Shown in pieces: positions 11,080 through 21,964 of a stretch of DNA of 64,000 bases. Source of the stretch: Erodium maritimum (lineage: Eukaryota > Streptophyta > Magnoliopsida > Geraniales > Geraniaceae). The notes below the pieces were generated by a model, which worked only from the letters and a program-made list of their open reading frames with translations, was not told the origin of the DNA and did no database searches. Both the position numbers and the translations under genes were made by a program. The stretch covers positions 39,981,932 through 40,045,931 of the forward strand of contig OY997596.1 in NCBI GenBank assembly GCA_963921825.1, read 5' to 3'. Positions within the stretch are counted from its first letter, which is position 1. Each line of letters starts with the position of its first letter.

Positions 11080-11450
11080 AAGCTCACTTAGCTTAGTGGT
11101 AAGGGTTCATCTAATTTGGGCTACACCTGGGTTTGAATCCCACTATATTCAAAAAATCTATATATTTTTGTTTTCAGTTGCACTGAAAACCAATAAATAA
11201 ATATTATTTGGTATTCACATAACAACAAAATGTAACGTAGCCCAATGGTAAGGGTCTCATTTGGCTTGGGGTACACCTTGGTTCAAATCCCATTATATTC
11301 AAAAAGTGTATATATTTTTGTTTTCATTCTACTGAAAACCAATAAATAAATATTATTTGGTACTCGTACAATAACAAAATAACACATAGTCTGGTGGTAA
11401 GTAGCTAGATTATGTAGCATATTCTTGGGTTCGAATCCCAGAGGCTCAAG
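11080..11450 (+). repeat. Three tandem tRNA-like modules (inner MULE)
   Basis: These are the counterpart of 7570-7945, now on the plus strand. A-box-like words are TAGCTTAGTGG (11089-11099), TAGCCCAATGG (11238-11248) and TAGTCTGGTGG (11387-11397): a period of exactly 149 bp. B boxes are at 11130-11140, 11280-11290 and 11428-11438; the last is a perfect GGTTCGAATCC with a seven-base T loop closed by GGG/CCC. The region between boxes does not give me a clean anticodon stem, so I do not call functional tRNA genes. The conserved spacing in both MULE copies suggests the triplet predates their separation. Confidence 0.75.
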
Positions 11451-12304
11451 TTTTTTTGTAAAATAAACGAAATTTGACCCGAAACCTGGCCCACGACCCA
11501 GATTTGATATAAAACCCGCCCACGACCCGGTTGATCCTTTGGAAGGGAAAATTAAAGCCACGTGGATAAAGAGGGGAAAAATAAAAAACAAACAAAGATT
11601 CTGGGATCTAACTTCTAAGTGTGGAAAGGGTATATAGGTAATCTTATAATTTTATCATACAAAAAGAAAATCAAAAATAAAAGAAATAAGTTCAGCTAAA
11701 TTACGGGGTCTCTCACCGTAAGACTTTTCTTCTAAAAGGCTATTTGGGTAAATAGGCCATAAATCTAAGCAACATATGGACTACAGTATATAAAAAAATA
11801 CCATAACATGCAAAAATAACAATCACAAAGTGTTCTTGAACTTTTATAGATCTTCACTTTATTTTGCAGATTTAAGTGCCAGTTTGAAAAATTCATTTCA
11901 GATCGGCACCTAGATCGAATGAAAACATCAAAGGACCGACATTCAGATCTGGCTACCTCTCTCATCAGATCCGGGAGACGGACAATAACTAACTATAATA
12001 TTAAGAACACAAAATCATGAAATTTATGTTCAAATGTAGTTCAAAATAAGTAATTCAATAGCTCGATGAATCAACAAATTGATATTTCGAGTGATTTTAA
12101 GTGGAGATGTATGGTCCAATTTATAATTGCAGCTTCATCAATTAATTAACGATGTGCACTTTTTGGCGGAAAGACTAAAATAGAGGTGACTTGGGTGATG
12201 ATTGATGAGCGTAATTGTGTCATAGTTAATTTGACCATTCACCCCTATATTATACCTAGTTTGTGTCTCGTTTTTATATTTTTAGCGTTTAGTAATAACT
12301 GCGC

Positions 12305-15171
12305 TGTCACGCCCCAATTTCAGTAAACCGAACTCGGGACGCGAATGTTTAAAATAAGAAAGCACTTTGAAAACAATTCCATTAAAACATTTTACAATAC
12401 CAGTTTAGTTCAACAAAAGATAATTACAATTCAATAAAACGTCCCACAAGCGGACAAAGGCGAGGTATTCGTCGCTAGACCAAAAGTAAAAACCCGGACT
12501 CCGCTCCTAGCTCCACAAGCTTCGAGAGCTCACCTGGTCCGTCCCACGAACAGTACCTGTAGGAAAAGCAGCTAGGGGTGAGTGTTCGCTCACCACCACG
12601 GATAACAGACTGACTACGGCATAATTAGCAGACAATGCTGGTAACACCAACAACAAGCTCAACCCCCGGGGATCACTGTCCCCAACCCAAGTACTCTGAC
12701 TGACAAACACCCACGGTGACCTTCCTCGAACGACTCGACACTCAACACGTAAGTAGACACGACACAACGATCATGACCTCTTCCAAGGACTCAAGGAACT
12801 ACGCGACACCAAACAAGATCACAAAGGATCGCACACCAAACAAGATCACAAAGGATCGCAAACCAGCTGCTCAGTAACCTCTCTCACTCATGCGCTTTGC
12901 CGAACCACTCAGGCCAGGCGGTCGACCTGTCTCACTCACGCACTTTGCCGAACCACTCAGGCCAGGCTGTCGACCTGTCTCACTCACCTCTCTCACTCAG
13001 GCAACCACAATCACAGTCACAATCACCAACACAAACACAAGCAAGTTCGACAACACAGGCACTCAAGGCCACTCAAGACACCTCAACAATCAAGACTCGG
13101 GTCCAACAACCCCACGGGCACTCACTGCCACTCAAGACACACCAACGACCAAGACTCGGGTTCAACACCCCACGGCACTCACGGCCACCCCAAAACACCG
13201 AAACGACAACACGGGCTCTCATGGCCACCCAAGACTCAGCAATAAATAACACGGGCTCTCAAGGCCACCCAAGACTCAGCAATAAATAACACGGACTCTC
13301 AAGGCCACTCAACTAAACCGTAAATAACACACAACAACCTCCGACATAAACGATGCCTCCAACAGTCCTAAGATCGCTAGTTTCACAAACAACCTCCGGG
13401 CATGGTCATATGCCTCCAGTACTCCTAATATCAACAAGTTCACAAACAACCTCCGGGCATGGTCATATGCCTCCAGTAAAACAATTAACGCTAAGATCTC
13501 TGCTCCTACGACACTACTAAGTGTCACATGCTTTTCTCAATAACTACTAAGTTCCCGTAACATGCTTTTCTGATAAACGCTACAATCCCGTATCATGCTT
13601 TTCTAATATTTAAAATAAACCTACTCAACCCACGACACCCCGGTGTCACATGCAAATCTACTGTTAACTTTCCCTAGTCAGGGCCGAGATCCGGCTACTT
13701 TTCCCTACCTCAACTGAAGAGCACCCGCTACGTTTCCTAGCTGCTGAAGTTCTGGCTCGCTACCTCCGGGCTTCGCCTCGATCGAAGCCGGACACTAAAG
13801 GAAACACGAAAGCCATAGATTAATAACGGTTCCGCCGTTAAGTTAAAGGTTAAATTAACGGTCACGATTACTCCAGTTTAAATCCGACAATTGTCCTTTA
13901 AACTCGAGCGGGCCAAAGCGGGATTACGACGAATCGGGTTTGAGTACCCGAGCACCGAAACCGGTGCATGCGAGGCACGGTCCCAATGCACGAATCCCGA
14001 GGTTCGATTCAGCGGTCCGCTTTTGTTCCCTTTTAAACCCAAAAGCAGTCCATTTTACCCAGAAATCCCGAGTCGTTCCCAAATCCGATTACCAACCGTT
14101 TATTCAAAACAGAACGATTTTTGTTTTAAATCAAATTCCCTTTTTATTTTAAAACCCCTTTTTCTTAAGTTTGATTTTCCGGTTTACAACCTTTCTTTCC
14201 AAAACCGTGATTTCGATTTCAACCAAAGCAGAATCAAAATCCGTCTTTTACTCCAATCTGATTTTGATTTAATTGTTTCCCTTTTCGATTCAAAAACCGT
14301 TCCAAATATTAATCGATTTCATTAGCAGGTTTAATCAAATATTAAACGATTTCATTAACATTTTTAACCCTAAACAGATCCAAATTAAATCGAAAAAGGT
14401 TTTATTTCATTTTCCTTGTTTGTTACAACAAAAACCGATTTATAGTAGTTCGAAGACGGGAAAAATTAGAGGTTCGGTTTCGAACCGGTCGGCCGCCGGC
14501 GAGGGCGGCGTCGGCCGGGGCCTAACCGTAGAGAAGGGACGGCAAGGGCGGCGGCGGGCACGGCGGTGCACGGCTGGGCCCTTCTCGGCTCAGATCCGGA
14601 CGGCCATGGCGGCTTCGTCCCGGATCTGTCGAACGCGCCGGACTCGAGCACGAGAGAGGAAGACGGTGTGGGGAGCTCGGGGACGGCGGCTTGACGGCGG
14701 CATGGTTGGACGGATCTGGTGAGGGAGGAGGGTCGGACGGCGAGCTCGGGGATGGCGGTGGTGGTTGGACGGAGAAGAGGACGGGTGGTGGTCGGCCGTT
14801 GCTGAGGAGGTGAAGAGGAAGGTCGGGGTTTGAGCCGGAGAAGAAGGAAGACAGGCTCGGAACTGGGTGAGGACGGAGAGAGACGGCCGGTGGAGGAGTG
14901 GACGGCGTGAAGGGAGGAGGTCGGGACGCCGTTTCCGGCGAGATGAGAGGGAGTCGGGGGTGGGTTCGAAGAGGACGAAGACGAAGTGAGGGAGGGGTGT
15001 GGGGGTCGGCTGCGCAGGAAAGAAGAGGGAGGTGGGTTTGTTTGGCTGAAACCCTAGGTTTTGGCTTATAAAGCCTGGGTTGGGCCGGGTCAGCACTTGG
15101 GCCGGGTCTGACTCGGGCCGGGTCAGTCCGGTCCAGCCCAAAACAAATTTTTTTTTGAAGCGAGTTTTACA
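12305..15171 (-). repeat. Gypsy left LTR (3' LTR on the minus strand)
   Basis: 2,867 bp. It matches the right LTR along its length, with scattered substitutions and small indels. It keeps the unbroken copia target site (GGGCT, 13213-13217). Near 12893-12990 it has two tandem units of about 54 bp (ending in GTCGACCTGTCTCACTCA) where the right LTR has four. Near 13195-13300 another array has units ending GCAATAAATAACACG. The half near 14450-15060 is GC-rich; open frames there are not recognisable proteins. Confidence 0.88.
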
Positions 15172-16380
15172 ATCTACCCCCCCCCCCCCCCTTAAAGGAA
15201 TTTCGTACGCGAAATTTAGGATACCGCTCATAAAAGATACGAAAGAACACGTACCCTGATAGGTCTCGCGGTAGGTACGGGTTCCTGAGGTCCGGGAGTC
15301 GGTAACTGCGTACTCTCTTCCCTCCGACTCCTGCTGCCTCTGATCCGGCGCGCTGGCTGCCGGGTACCCATAGCTTCGTTGCTGTCTCAGAGTCGGCGCG
15401 CTCGTCGACGGCTGTGAAAACCTCGACTGCTGACCCTGACGGGAGCGGCCTCTAGGCGACCGCGCGGTATACGACTGATGTGGTTGTCGCGCTGACGTTG
15501 CCATAATTGGCTCAGGGCACCTTGCGACGGTGTGCCCGAGCTGGTGGCACCGGAAACACCTCCTAGGGTCAGCCCTCGACTCCATGTCCTGGTCAGCACT
15601 GCTGGTCGCCGGCTGCGTTGTGAGTCCCCCTTCCATCGGACACTCTCGCTGCATGTGGTCTGGCTGCCCGCAACTATAGCATCCCAGATGTCTCCTTGAA
15701 GCGACTGGCCCCACTGATGCCACTGACGCCCTCTGTCTTTCTCCGTTCTGCTGCGCCTGCGGCCTGAATAACCCCGTGGTCCTCTGTCTCATCGGGTCTC
15801 GGGACTCGGACTCCCCTGCCACACTGATCGGTCGATGTTGAACCTCGCGGGTCCTGGCCGCATCCCAGACATCCTGCTCCATAGTCGCTGCAGTGTCTTG
15901 CGACCTCGAGGTGAGGACTCGGTCCCGAGTCACCGGCCTCAGTTCCTCCTCGAACCTCAGGCCACGGTTCTGCTCTGTCGCCACCGTCTCTGGTGCGACT
16001 CTGGTTAGGGTCGTGAATCTGGCCTCATATTCTGCCGCTGACATCTCCTCTTGATGCAGGTCCAGAAACTGCCGATGTCGGTCCAACCGAGCCGACATTT
16101 GACTGGCGACGATTGCCGCCAAACTCTGTACTGCCCTGGTCAACTCGTTCAGGTCGGTCGTGGTGGGAGGGTCTGCGACCGGCGGGGCGCGGGGCGTGCC
16201 CGTAGATGGTCCCGCATCGCTCCTCCTGTCTTCTCCGACAGGAGTACCCTGGGCTTCCGCGTACTCAGCGGGCACAACGGTGGGCACCCGTCCTGGTGTC
16301 CCTGCTGACCGTCCCCATCTGCCACGCGCGGGCGCCCGTCCCCACGTCATAGTTGATCTTCTTTGTCTGCGCCGAGCCAT
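14590..16380 (-). CDS. Shortened gypsy Gag, open through the polypurine tract into the LTR (596 codons)
   Basis: Gag packages retrotransposon RNA into particles. The frame starts at 16380. The N-terminus is Arg/Pro-rich, then comes a short helical stretch (LTRAVQSLAAIVASQMS), then a jump to EEMSAAEYEARFTTLTR. The gag core with its YHWW motif, present in the relative at 62190-64000, is missing in frame. Two intact CCHC knuckles follow: CYSCGQPDHMQREC and CFRCHQLGHTVARC. The frame reaches the start of the protease region (YAVTDSR...YQGT), where a second deletion removes all of pol. It then reads through the G-rich tract and about 190 codons of LTR to a stop at 14590. The LTR-encoded tail is probably meaningless, but the lack of stops across gag is notable. 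Confidence 0.75.
   Translation of the reverse strand: MARRRQRRSTMTWGRAPARGRWGRSAGTPGRVPTVVPAEYAEAQGTPVGEDRRSDAGPSTGTPRAPPVADPPTTTDLNELTRAVQSLAAIVASQMSARLDRHRQFLDLHQEEMSAAEYEARFTTLTRVAPETVATEQNRGLRFEEELRPVTRDRVLTSRSQDTAATMEQDVWDAARTREVQHRPISVAGESESRDPMRQRTTGLFRPQAQQNGERQRASVASVGPVASRRHLGCYSCGQPDHMQRECPMEGGLTTQPATSSADQDMESRADPRRCFRCHQLGHTVARCPEPIMATSARQPHQSYTARSPRGRSRQGQQSRFSQPSTSAPTLRQQRSYGYPAASAPDQRQQESEGREYAVTDSRTSGTRTYRETYQGTCSFVSFMSGILNFAYEIPLRGGGGVDCKTRFKKKFVLGWTGLTRPESDPAQVLTRPNPGFISQNLGFQPNKPTSLFFPAQPTPTPLPHFVFVLFEPTPDSLSSRRKRRPDLLPSRRPLLHRPSLSVLTQFRACLPSSPAQTPTFLFTSSATADHHPSSSPSNHHRHPRARRPTLLPHQIRPTMPPSSRRPRAPHTVFLSRARVRRVRQIRDEAAMAVRI
15172..15196 (-). promoter_or_regulatory. Polypurine tract of the gypsy element
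   Basis: On the minus strand, AAGG and a run of 15 G (15 C at 15177-15191 on the plus strand), then TAGAT, lie directly before the 3' LTR start (TGTAAAAC). This is where the plus-strand DNA primer is expected. The long homopolymer may vary in length or be misassembled. Confidence 0.8.
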
Positions 16381-17713
16381 GTCTTAGTGTCCTCTGCACG
16401 GATACACGCAAACGTTCAAATTGCGAACTCAAATGAAGACGCAAGCTCGACCACACTAACGTTCACACGGTCTACGTCTACCCCAACGTACTTGTTACTA
16501 AACGCCACACCGTTCACGCTCAACATCCTTTAATTAGAACAACCCGCAAGCGAGATCTCAAGTGTAACCACACAAACGTACACTAAGCCCTCATCCAGTC
16601 CTTTATGCACTTACTTATAACCTTCCGCAACCAAACCAGTGTTCGCTACTCGTCCCTTGCGGGAAAAGTAGTAAAGGGGATGAGCGTTATGCTCACCTCC
16701 ACGGACACCCGTTCGATTATGGCATACTAGTAACGCACCAAGGACTTACCACTCTAGTCAGGGCAAATCATTATCCCAAACCTACTGCCAACAAGTCACG
16801 CTGCTCACGCTACTTACACCTCAATTACTCTTCTACGTAAGGGAAACCTCGAAAAGGGGATTATGTTCTCAAATCAGAGACTACTATAGCTTACAACCTC
16901 AATACCCCAACACAACCGTGAACACCGCCACGCAGAGCCTACACTCAACTTGCACAAACAAACGGTGGGATCACGGACTCGTGACAGACCCCGTCACGGT
17001 TGGGGTCATGGAGTCGTGACGAAGATCTAAATTTTGCCCGAACTCTCTGGTTCGTCACGGTTCCGTGACAGGATCCGTGACACTCGCCCAGACCTATTTT
17101 CCAAACTCGGTTCTAACTCGGACCTTAACCCGTTTTAACCCCAAAATTTGCCTTAAACAACACACACGCTTGACTACCAAATCAGCAAACACCCGCGCCA
17201 CGATTCACAGACCAAAACACGAGCCGACACGGCCAAAAGACAACACAACAACACTCGCCCACCGGGCCAACCAAAATCAAACACGTCCTCAAGGCAAAAC
17301 AAAATCAAACACAAACGCCCACGGCGTCAAACAACATCAAAACAATCAAAATTTTAAAGCTTTCTCTACTTCATTAAAACCTCATTTCTTGACATCAGGT
17401 GGTTACAACCCGGTCCAGGCGTCCCCGAACTACGTTGTACCGACTTGATATCAGCACCGTCACGTTCGACTACAGGAGCGCTCTTGAGTCGACCTGCGAC
17501 AGCTTAAAAACATTTCACTCAGCACACACAAACAGTATGCCAGTAACCCCGTACTGCACATGCACACAGACAAAACAAAACTCAAGACATTAAGGGTTTA
17601 CACACGGTTCCCGACCTACGTGCCCAACGCACGACGGGACTTTACTGATTCGACTCTCCCCACCTAATTGACGGACAGTCCGAGGTGTGAAACCTCGAGC
17701 TCTGATACCAAGC
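16381..17713 (-). other. Gypsy untranslated leader
   Basis: Sequence between the primer-binding site and the gag start. It has no open frame of recognisable function. It is C- and A-rich on the plus strand and contains repeated CGTGAC words near 16980-17090. Confidence 0.6.
17694..17711 (-). promoter_or_regulatory. Gypsy primer-binding site, initiator Met-tRNA
   Basis: Two bases inside the right LTR boundary the minus strand reads TTGGTATCAGAGC, complementary to the 3' end of plant initiator methionine tRNA. This fixes the minus-strand orientation and the LTR edge at 17714. Confidence 0.9.
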
Positions 17714-18736
17714 TGTCACGCCCCAATTTTAGTAAACCGAACTCGGGACGCGAACGTTTAAAATAAGAAAGCACTTTGAAAACAATTCCATTAAAACATT
17801 TTACAATACCAGTTTATTTCAACAGAAGATAATTACAATTCAATAAAACGTCCCACAAGCGGACAAAAGGCGAGGTATTCGTCGCTAGACCAAAAGTAAA
17901 AACCCGGACTCCGCTCCTAGCTCCGCAAGCTTCGAGAGCTCACCTGGTCCGTCCCACGAACAGTACCTGTAGGAAAAGAAGCTAGGGGTGAGCGTTCGCT
18001 CACCACCACGGATAACAGACTGACTACGGAATAATTAGCAGACAATGCCGGTAACACCAACAACAAGCTCAACCCCCGGGGATCACTGTCCCCAACCCAA
18101 GTACTCTGACTGACAAACACCCACGGTGACCTTCCTCGAACGACTCGACACTCAACACGTAAGTAGACACGACACAACGATCATGACCTCTTCCAAGGAC
18201 TCAAGGAACTACGCGACACCAAACAAGATCACAAAGGATCGCACACCAAGCAAGATCACAAAGGATCGCAAACCAGCTGCTCAGTAACCTCTCTCACTCA
18301 TGCGCTTTGCCGAACCACTCAGGCCAGGCGGTCGACCTGTCTCACTCACGCACTTTGCCGAACCACTCAGGCCAGGCTGTCGACCTGTCTCACTCACCTC
18401 TCTCACTCACGCACTTTGCCGAACCACTCAGGCCAGGCTGTCGACCTGTCTCACTCACGCACTTTGCCGAACCACTCAGGCCAGGCTGTCGACCTGTCTC
18501 ACTCACCTCTCTCACTCAGGCAACCACAATCACAGTCACAATCACCAACACAAACACAAGCAAGTTCGACAACACAGGCACTCAAGGCCACTCAAGACAC
18601 CTCAACAATCAAGACTCGGGTCCAACAACCCCACGGGCACTCACTGCCACTCAAGACACACCAACGACCAAGACTCGGGTTCAACACCCCACGGCACTCA
18701 CGGCCACCCCAAAACACCGAAACGACAACACGGGCT

Positions 18737-20424
18737 TGTTAGTCTTAGTGCCCGTAGTTCAATCCTAAATGTCCAAATGTATATATCATCGTTAGCAATA
18801 AAATTAAAGCGGCTTTATATTACTTATGTGTTGGAGTAATATATCGATGTGTGCTCTGATCTATGCCCACCATGCGAATAGAACCATAGATCGAGATAGA
18901 TCACACTCGATGGGTCCCTAGTCAACAAAGCTTCACTAGAAGCGACTAGTATGAAAGATGGCTCTTTATGGCTTACGTTCTGTTAGTCATTGGAATGGGA
19001 TTCCGGAGTCTGATCATAGATATCATGTGGGACATGATATTGGACGACCCGCCCTGAATATGTGCCATAGATTAAGTCATGAACATATTCAGTGTTGTAG
19101 CTTGTCATGTATCCTTAGAGAAAGGAGTCTTTGTGATCGCTATGTAGTCAACAACTGAGTTTGACCTGAGCCTAACGTTGTCCGTAATAGGGCTTCCATA
19201 ACGGCCAGGATTGGCTTGGGGACGGGCTACATGAGTGACACGAAAGACGGCTAAGGGATTTATCCCTCATATTAAGGTATGGGAAAGATATCGGTTCTCG
19301 GCCACTTGATCGAGAGTGACTGGAAGAATAGCATGGCCATGCACATGATACTGGGTATCATATCTTCAGTCATCTCACATATCAAGGAACGGTGATTGAG
19401 AATAATAAGGATGACGGCTCTATGCCTTATCTCAATCAGGATATCGGAGATAAAAGGATAATGACAGGGACGACGGAAAGGTTAGAATCGACATGGTCGA
19501 TTCGTTATGTAGTGTCAGGCAATACTAAAGTCTCGTTAGTTGCCACTTAAATAGGATCAAGTAAAATGGGATTTTACGTTGATCTATTGACATGCATAAA
19601 CCTAAGGGTCACATCGGAGGATGAAACTCATTGACACATTTATGGAGAATGGCCAAAAGGGAGTTGTCTCGGGACATGACCAAAACTGGGTTTTGGGTCA
19701 TGTGCCCGTAAGTGAATAGGACTTTACGGATCGAGACAAGGCTTGGAGTCTTGGGATTGATCGCGTCGGATAGTGTTGGACATTTCCGATATGGAAGGCT
19801 TGGAGGCGATGAGCGAATCACGGGATCTCGTTGGAAATGGCCACGGGCCATGTTCCAAGAGGCCCATGAAAGGCCCATGCAACCAAGGCCCATGGAACTA
19901 ATTAATCAAGTCTTGATTAATTAGTACTAAGTAAGCAAGACAAGGATTAAGGTGTTGGTGATTCACCACCTAACCCAATCTTGTCTTGCCATACTTAGTC
20001 CTATTTACACCTTACTTGACACCATACTTGTCCCATGCCTTTAGTTGGACAAGTATGGGTTTTGTTATGTTTAAGTCATCTTTTTTCAACATAACAAACA
20101 CAAGACAAGAATAGGAAACACATTTTCTCTCCCTCTTCCATGGCCATTTCGGGTTTGACTAGTTTCCTCCTCCATTTTTGTGTTCTTGAGTCCTCAAAGA
20201 GAAGAACTACGTGGCTTTGATTCCCATGTGGATACGTAGGCGTCTTGGAGACTCAAGCCAATCATTCGTTAACCGGTGTTCTTGTTTTGGTAAGAACTAG
20301 TGCTGAATTTTTCTCTTGTTAATCTATTCTTTGTTAGTTGTTTCATGGTTCTAATTGTCTCTTGGTTTTCATTGATTTTCCGCTGCGAGTTGGTTCATCT
20401 CCAACCCTACCTCGAGACCCAACA
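18737..20424 (+). repeat. Copia 5' LTR
   Basis: 1,688 bp, TGTTAGTC...CCCAACA. Apart from three substitutions near its right end it is the same as 25494-27181. The solo LTR at 58689-60348 is the same family, more diverged. Short frames inside are identical in both LTRs, which reflects recency rather than coding. Confidence 0.93.
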
Positions 20425-20425
20425 G

Positions 20426-20443
20426 TGGCATCAGAGCCGTGCT
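20426..20443 (+). promoter_or_regulatory. Copia primer-binding site
   Basis: TGGCATCAGAGCCGTGC starts one base after the 5' LTR. It differs by one base from the TGGTATCAGAGC usual for initiator Met-tRNA priming. It marks the plus-strand orientation. Confidence 0.8.
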
Positions 20444-21964
20444 ACCTTCGGGATTCACAAGACGGTGTTCAAAGTTTCGGTTTTGCTTGAAAGTTTCGTT
20501 TTTGGCATGTTGTTTTGCTAAATTGTTTGATAACATGTTTTAAATTCTTGTTCATGGATTTAATGCATGTAAAATGAATTTTTGAAAATTATTTCAAATC
20601 TGGAAATTTTGAAAAAAAATTTGATTTTTCGGGTCTCGGGAGCGGGACTCTCGGGGAGCCGAAACCGGGACCGAACAGGGCTCCGTTGGACGGAGCTAGG
20701 CCAAGCATGACCATTGGATGGTTGATATGCCAAGGCTAAACCGTTTTGTTAGTTATGACGAGTTTGGAACCGTCATGATGAACTCGAAGATCAAATGTTC
20801 AAAAGTTTCATTTTTGAACGGTTTCGATAAACCGAGCATCAAAACAATTTCGAAACTTGGCTATTAATTAAAACCGGAAAATCACATGATGTTTGATAAC
20901 GATGTGTGATGTGATGTTGGCATGGTGTACATAATAGCCCCGAGCTCGATTTAATTATTTATCGCTTTTCACGGCCTGCGAGCCGTTAGAGTTAGTGTGT
21001 AATTATTCTTTCAAGGTGTGGTCGTCGAACCACTTGTTTGTAATATTTATTTATTCCCGACCTGCGAGTCGTGTATTAAATTGTAATATTTTACTCAAGA
21101 CGAAGAAAGGGCGAAAAGGTCATTTGGTGGCTTTTCGGGTGTTGGCATCGGCTTGGAGTCGGTGGAGCTCAAGAAGCTAGTGGGAGCTAGTTTAGGGGGC
21201 TATTATGTGCACATTTATCGCTTTATGCTTGGTTTAGTTTATGCATGATTAATTCTATGTGTTTTAGAATTGCATGCTTAACTTTATTTACCGAGCATAT
21301 CACCTCACATGCAAAGATAAAATTGGAATTTTAATCCTTGTGTGTGAACCCTTAGAACCGTCATTGCATTGGATGTAGTTGACGGGTTCAAAGGAAGAAT
21401 TACATTGGATGTAATTTGAGACATCATTGCATTTGGAATGTAGTTGATGTGCTCATCGCATCTAGGATGTGCCAAAGTTTTGAACACAACTGGACAAGTA
21501 AAAGCGGGTCATGTCCGATACCTCCCAATCATCAACACCTTACTACCTCCCCGTCCTATGGGTGTCGTGCGCATTAGCGAAGCATCCATGGGGAAGCGGG
21601 GTAGTAGGTTTGGACGACATATGTGGGTGTCGTGCGCATTAGCGGAGCACCTACATAGTGACGGGCCATAGTTGAAAATTGGTGGACCCGACTACGATTC
21701 TCAGCCTGAGGTTGAGCTAGGGTAACAGATAGGGTAAGTCGTGTACATAAGTACATACCCTAGCCAAGAGTCACATTGGATGTGATTGGATGGAGTCCTA
21801 CCTACATAGCTCGATTAAGTGGTGAGCATTAGTTCAGCTTAATCGAGTGAATCAAGGATCTTGGTTTCAGATTCTAAAGGTTTAGAATTGATTGTTGGTG
21901 TTTAAGCTTGATCTTCATAAAATTTATTCAGTTTACTGATTGAATTTTATCTGTTGTAGATCAA
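20444..21964 (+). other. Copia 5' leader
   Basis: About 1.5 kb without coding features. Near 21360-21480 the phrase CATTGGATGTA recurs several times, and near 21560 and 21625 the phrase GGGTGTCGTGCGCATTAGCG is duplicated. A long leader is usual for the packaging region of such elements. Confidence 0.6.

Larger units (their letters stand above)
8982..11758 (-). mobile_element. Inner MULE-like element, inverted copy nested in its own family (2,777 bp)
   Basis: The ends are inverted repeats, GGCCTATTTACCCAAA at 8982 and TTTGGGTAAATAGGCC at 11758; only the outer ~38 bp are shared between ends. The flanks are ATAAATCTAA at 8972-8981 and 11759-11768, a perfect 10-bp target duplication. Internally it is the reverse complement of the outer MULE: 10218-11758 pairs with 7261-8981, and 8982-10217 pairs with the outer right part (11769-12304 plus 29145-29530). 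At 10210-10225 it keeps the unoccupied form of its own target site. No transposase frame is visible. Confidence 0.88.

Noticed and set aside
11080..11450. Functional tRNA genes
   Set aside because: A and B boxes and T-arms are good, but I cannot close acceptor and anticodon stems by eye, so I report tRNA-like modules instead.
7261..11758. One large MULE with very long terminal inverted repeats (7261 to 11758)
   Set aside because: The target duplications pair 7252-7260 with 29531-29539 and 8972-8981 with 11759-11768, so the inverted arms come from two nested copies, not one element.
12890..13289. Thr/Gln/His-rich frames such as QSQSQSPTQTQAS
   Set aside because: They come from tandem repeats in the gypsy LTR and are duplicated with the LTR at 18300-18840.
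15172..17713. A normal LARD-type non-coding interior for the gypsy element
   Set aside because: A gag frame with two intact zinc knuckles is present, so gag-only describes it better.
18958..19158. A 66-codon frame repeated identically at 25715-25915
   Set aside because: Conservation is explained by the recent identity of the two copia LTRs; it has no protein features and LTRs are not expected to code.
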